NCBI RefSeq assembly: GCF_029227915.1
Contig: NC_079884.1
Span: 24,738,001 to 24,802,000 of the forward strand
Direction: 5' to 3'
DNA: 64,000 bases
From: Hydractinia symbiolongicarpus
Taxonomy: Eukaryota; Cnidaria; Hydrozoa; Anthoathecata; Hydractiniidae
This document shows, piece by piece, positions 63,947-64,000 of the stretch (positions are counted from its first letter, which is position 1; each line of letters opens with the position of its first letter). The notes beneath the pieces are model-generated. The model had not been told where the DNA came from, made no database searches, and saw nothing but the letters and a program-made list of their open reading frames with translations. The translations under genes and the position numbers were made by a program.

Positions 63947-64000
63947 CTAAGTTTAAGGGAAAAAATTAAAATATGCGTTTGATTAAACGAATTGATGATG

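Noticed and set aside
1-64000. CRISPR arrays, bacterial operons, tRNA or rRNA genes
   Set aside because: No spaced direct-repeat array and no convincing cloverleaf or rRNA segment; the only tRNA-like sequence is the SINE head.

Overview
The window looks like AT-rich (roughly two-thirds A+T) nuclear DNA of an invertebrate animal. Intron-rich orthologues of conserved animal genes sit among several classes of transposable element. A cnidarian, perhaps a hydrozoan, is my best guess. It rests on gene content, base composition, the Nin-type SINE, the Penelope-like element and the adintovirus-like element. I cannot confirm the species.

Layout. (1) Positions 1 to about 12,620 are more GC-rich than the rest. 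They hold a Maverick/Polinton (adintovirus-like) element that runs off the left edge. On the minus strand lie an apparently intact protein-primed DNA polymerase B, an A32-type packaging ATPase, a Fic-domain gene split by one in-frame TAG, and several small unknown proteins, two of them with membrane segments. A decayed capsid-like gene lies on the plus strand at 11.75-12.62 kb. Between polymerase and capsid remnant sits a dead Penelope-like element with reverse transcriptase and GIY-YIG endonuclease, broken by stops and a perfect 214-bp tandem duplication. (2) 12.6-15.4 kb is AT-rich, with tandem repeats and MITE-like inverted repeats. (3) 15.4-16.9 kb is a single-exon FKRP orthologue (ribitol-phosphate transferase of alpha-dystroglycan glycosylation). 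(4) 21.7-28.2 kb is a seven-exon SLC5A7 orthologue (high-affinity choline transporter, 573 residues as I assemble it), with a 5'-truncated LINE in intron 2. (5) 31.4-61.5 kb is a 20-exon DNAAF5/HEATR2 orthologue (HEAT-repeat dynein-arm assembly factor). My exons add up to 849 residues with every phase closing. Its introns carry a nearly full-length LINE, a second LINE in the opposite orientation, a Nin-domain SINE, foldback elements, a 33-bp minisatellite and a 130-bp satellite. (6) A TA-flanked MITE lies at 62.5-63.0 kb. (7) The 3'-terminal exon of an unrecognised minus-strand gene is at 63.2-63.9 kb.

FKRP, SLC5A7 and DNAAF5 all point the same way. They act in different processes (glycosylation, choline uptake, cilia), so their neighbourhood implies no shared pathway. 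The mobile elements are the more unusual part. Notable points are a Fic enzyme in a Maverick, an AATAAA motif abutting most start codons of that element, a zinc finger inside the LINE polymerase, an inverted LINE pair bracketing three DNAAF5 exons, and a frame-preserving extra exon candidate in DNAAF5.
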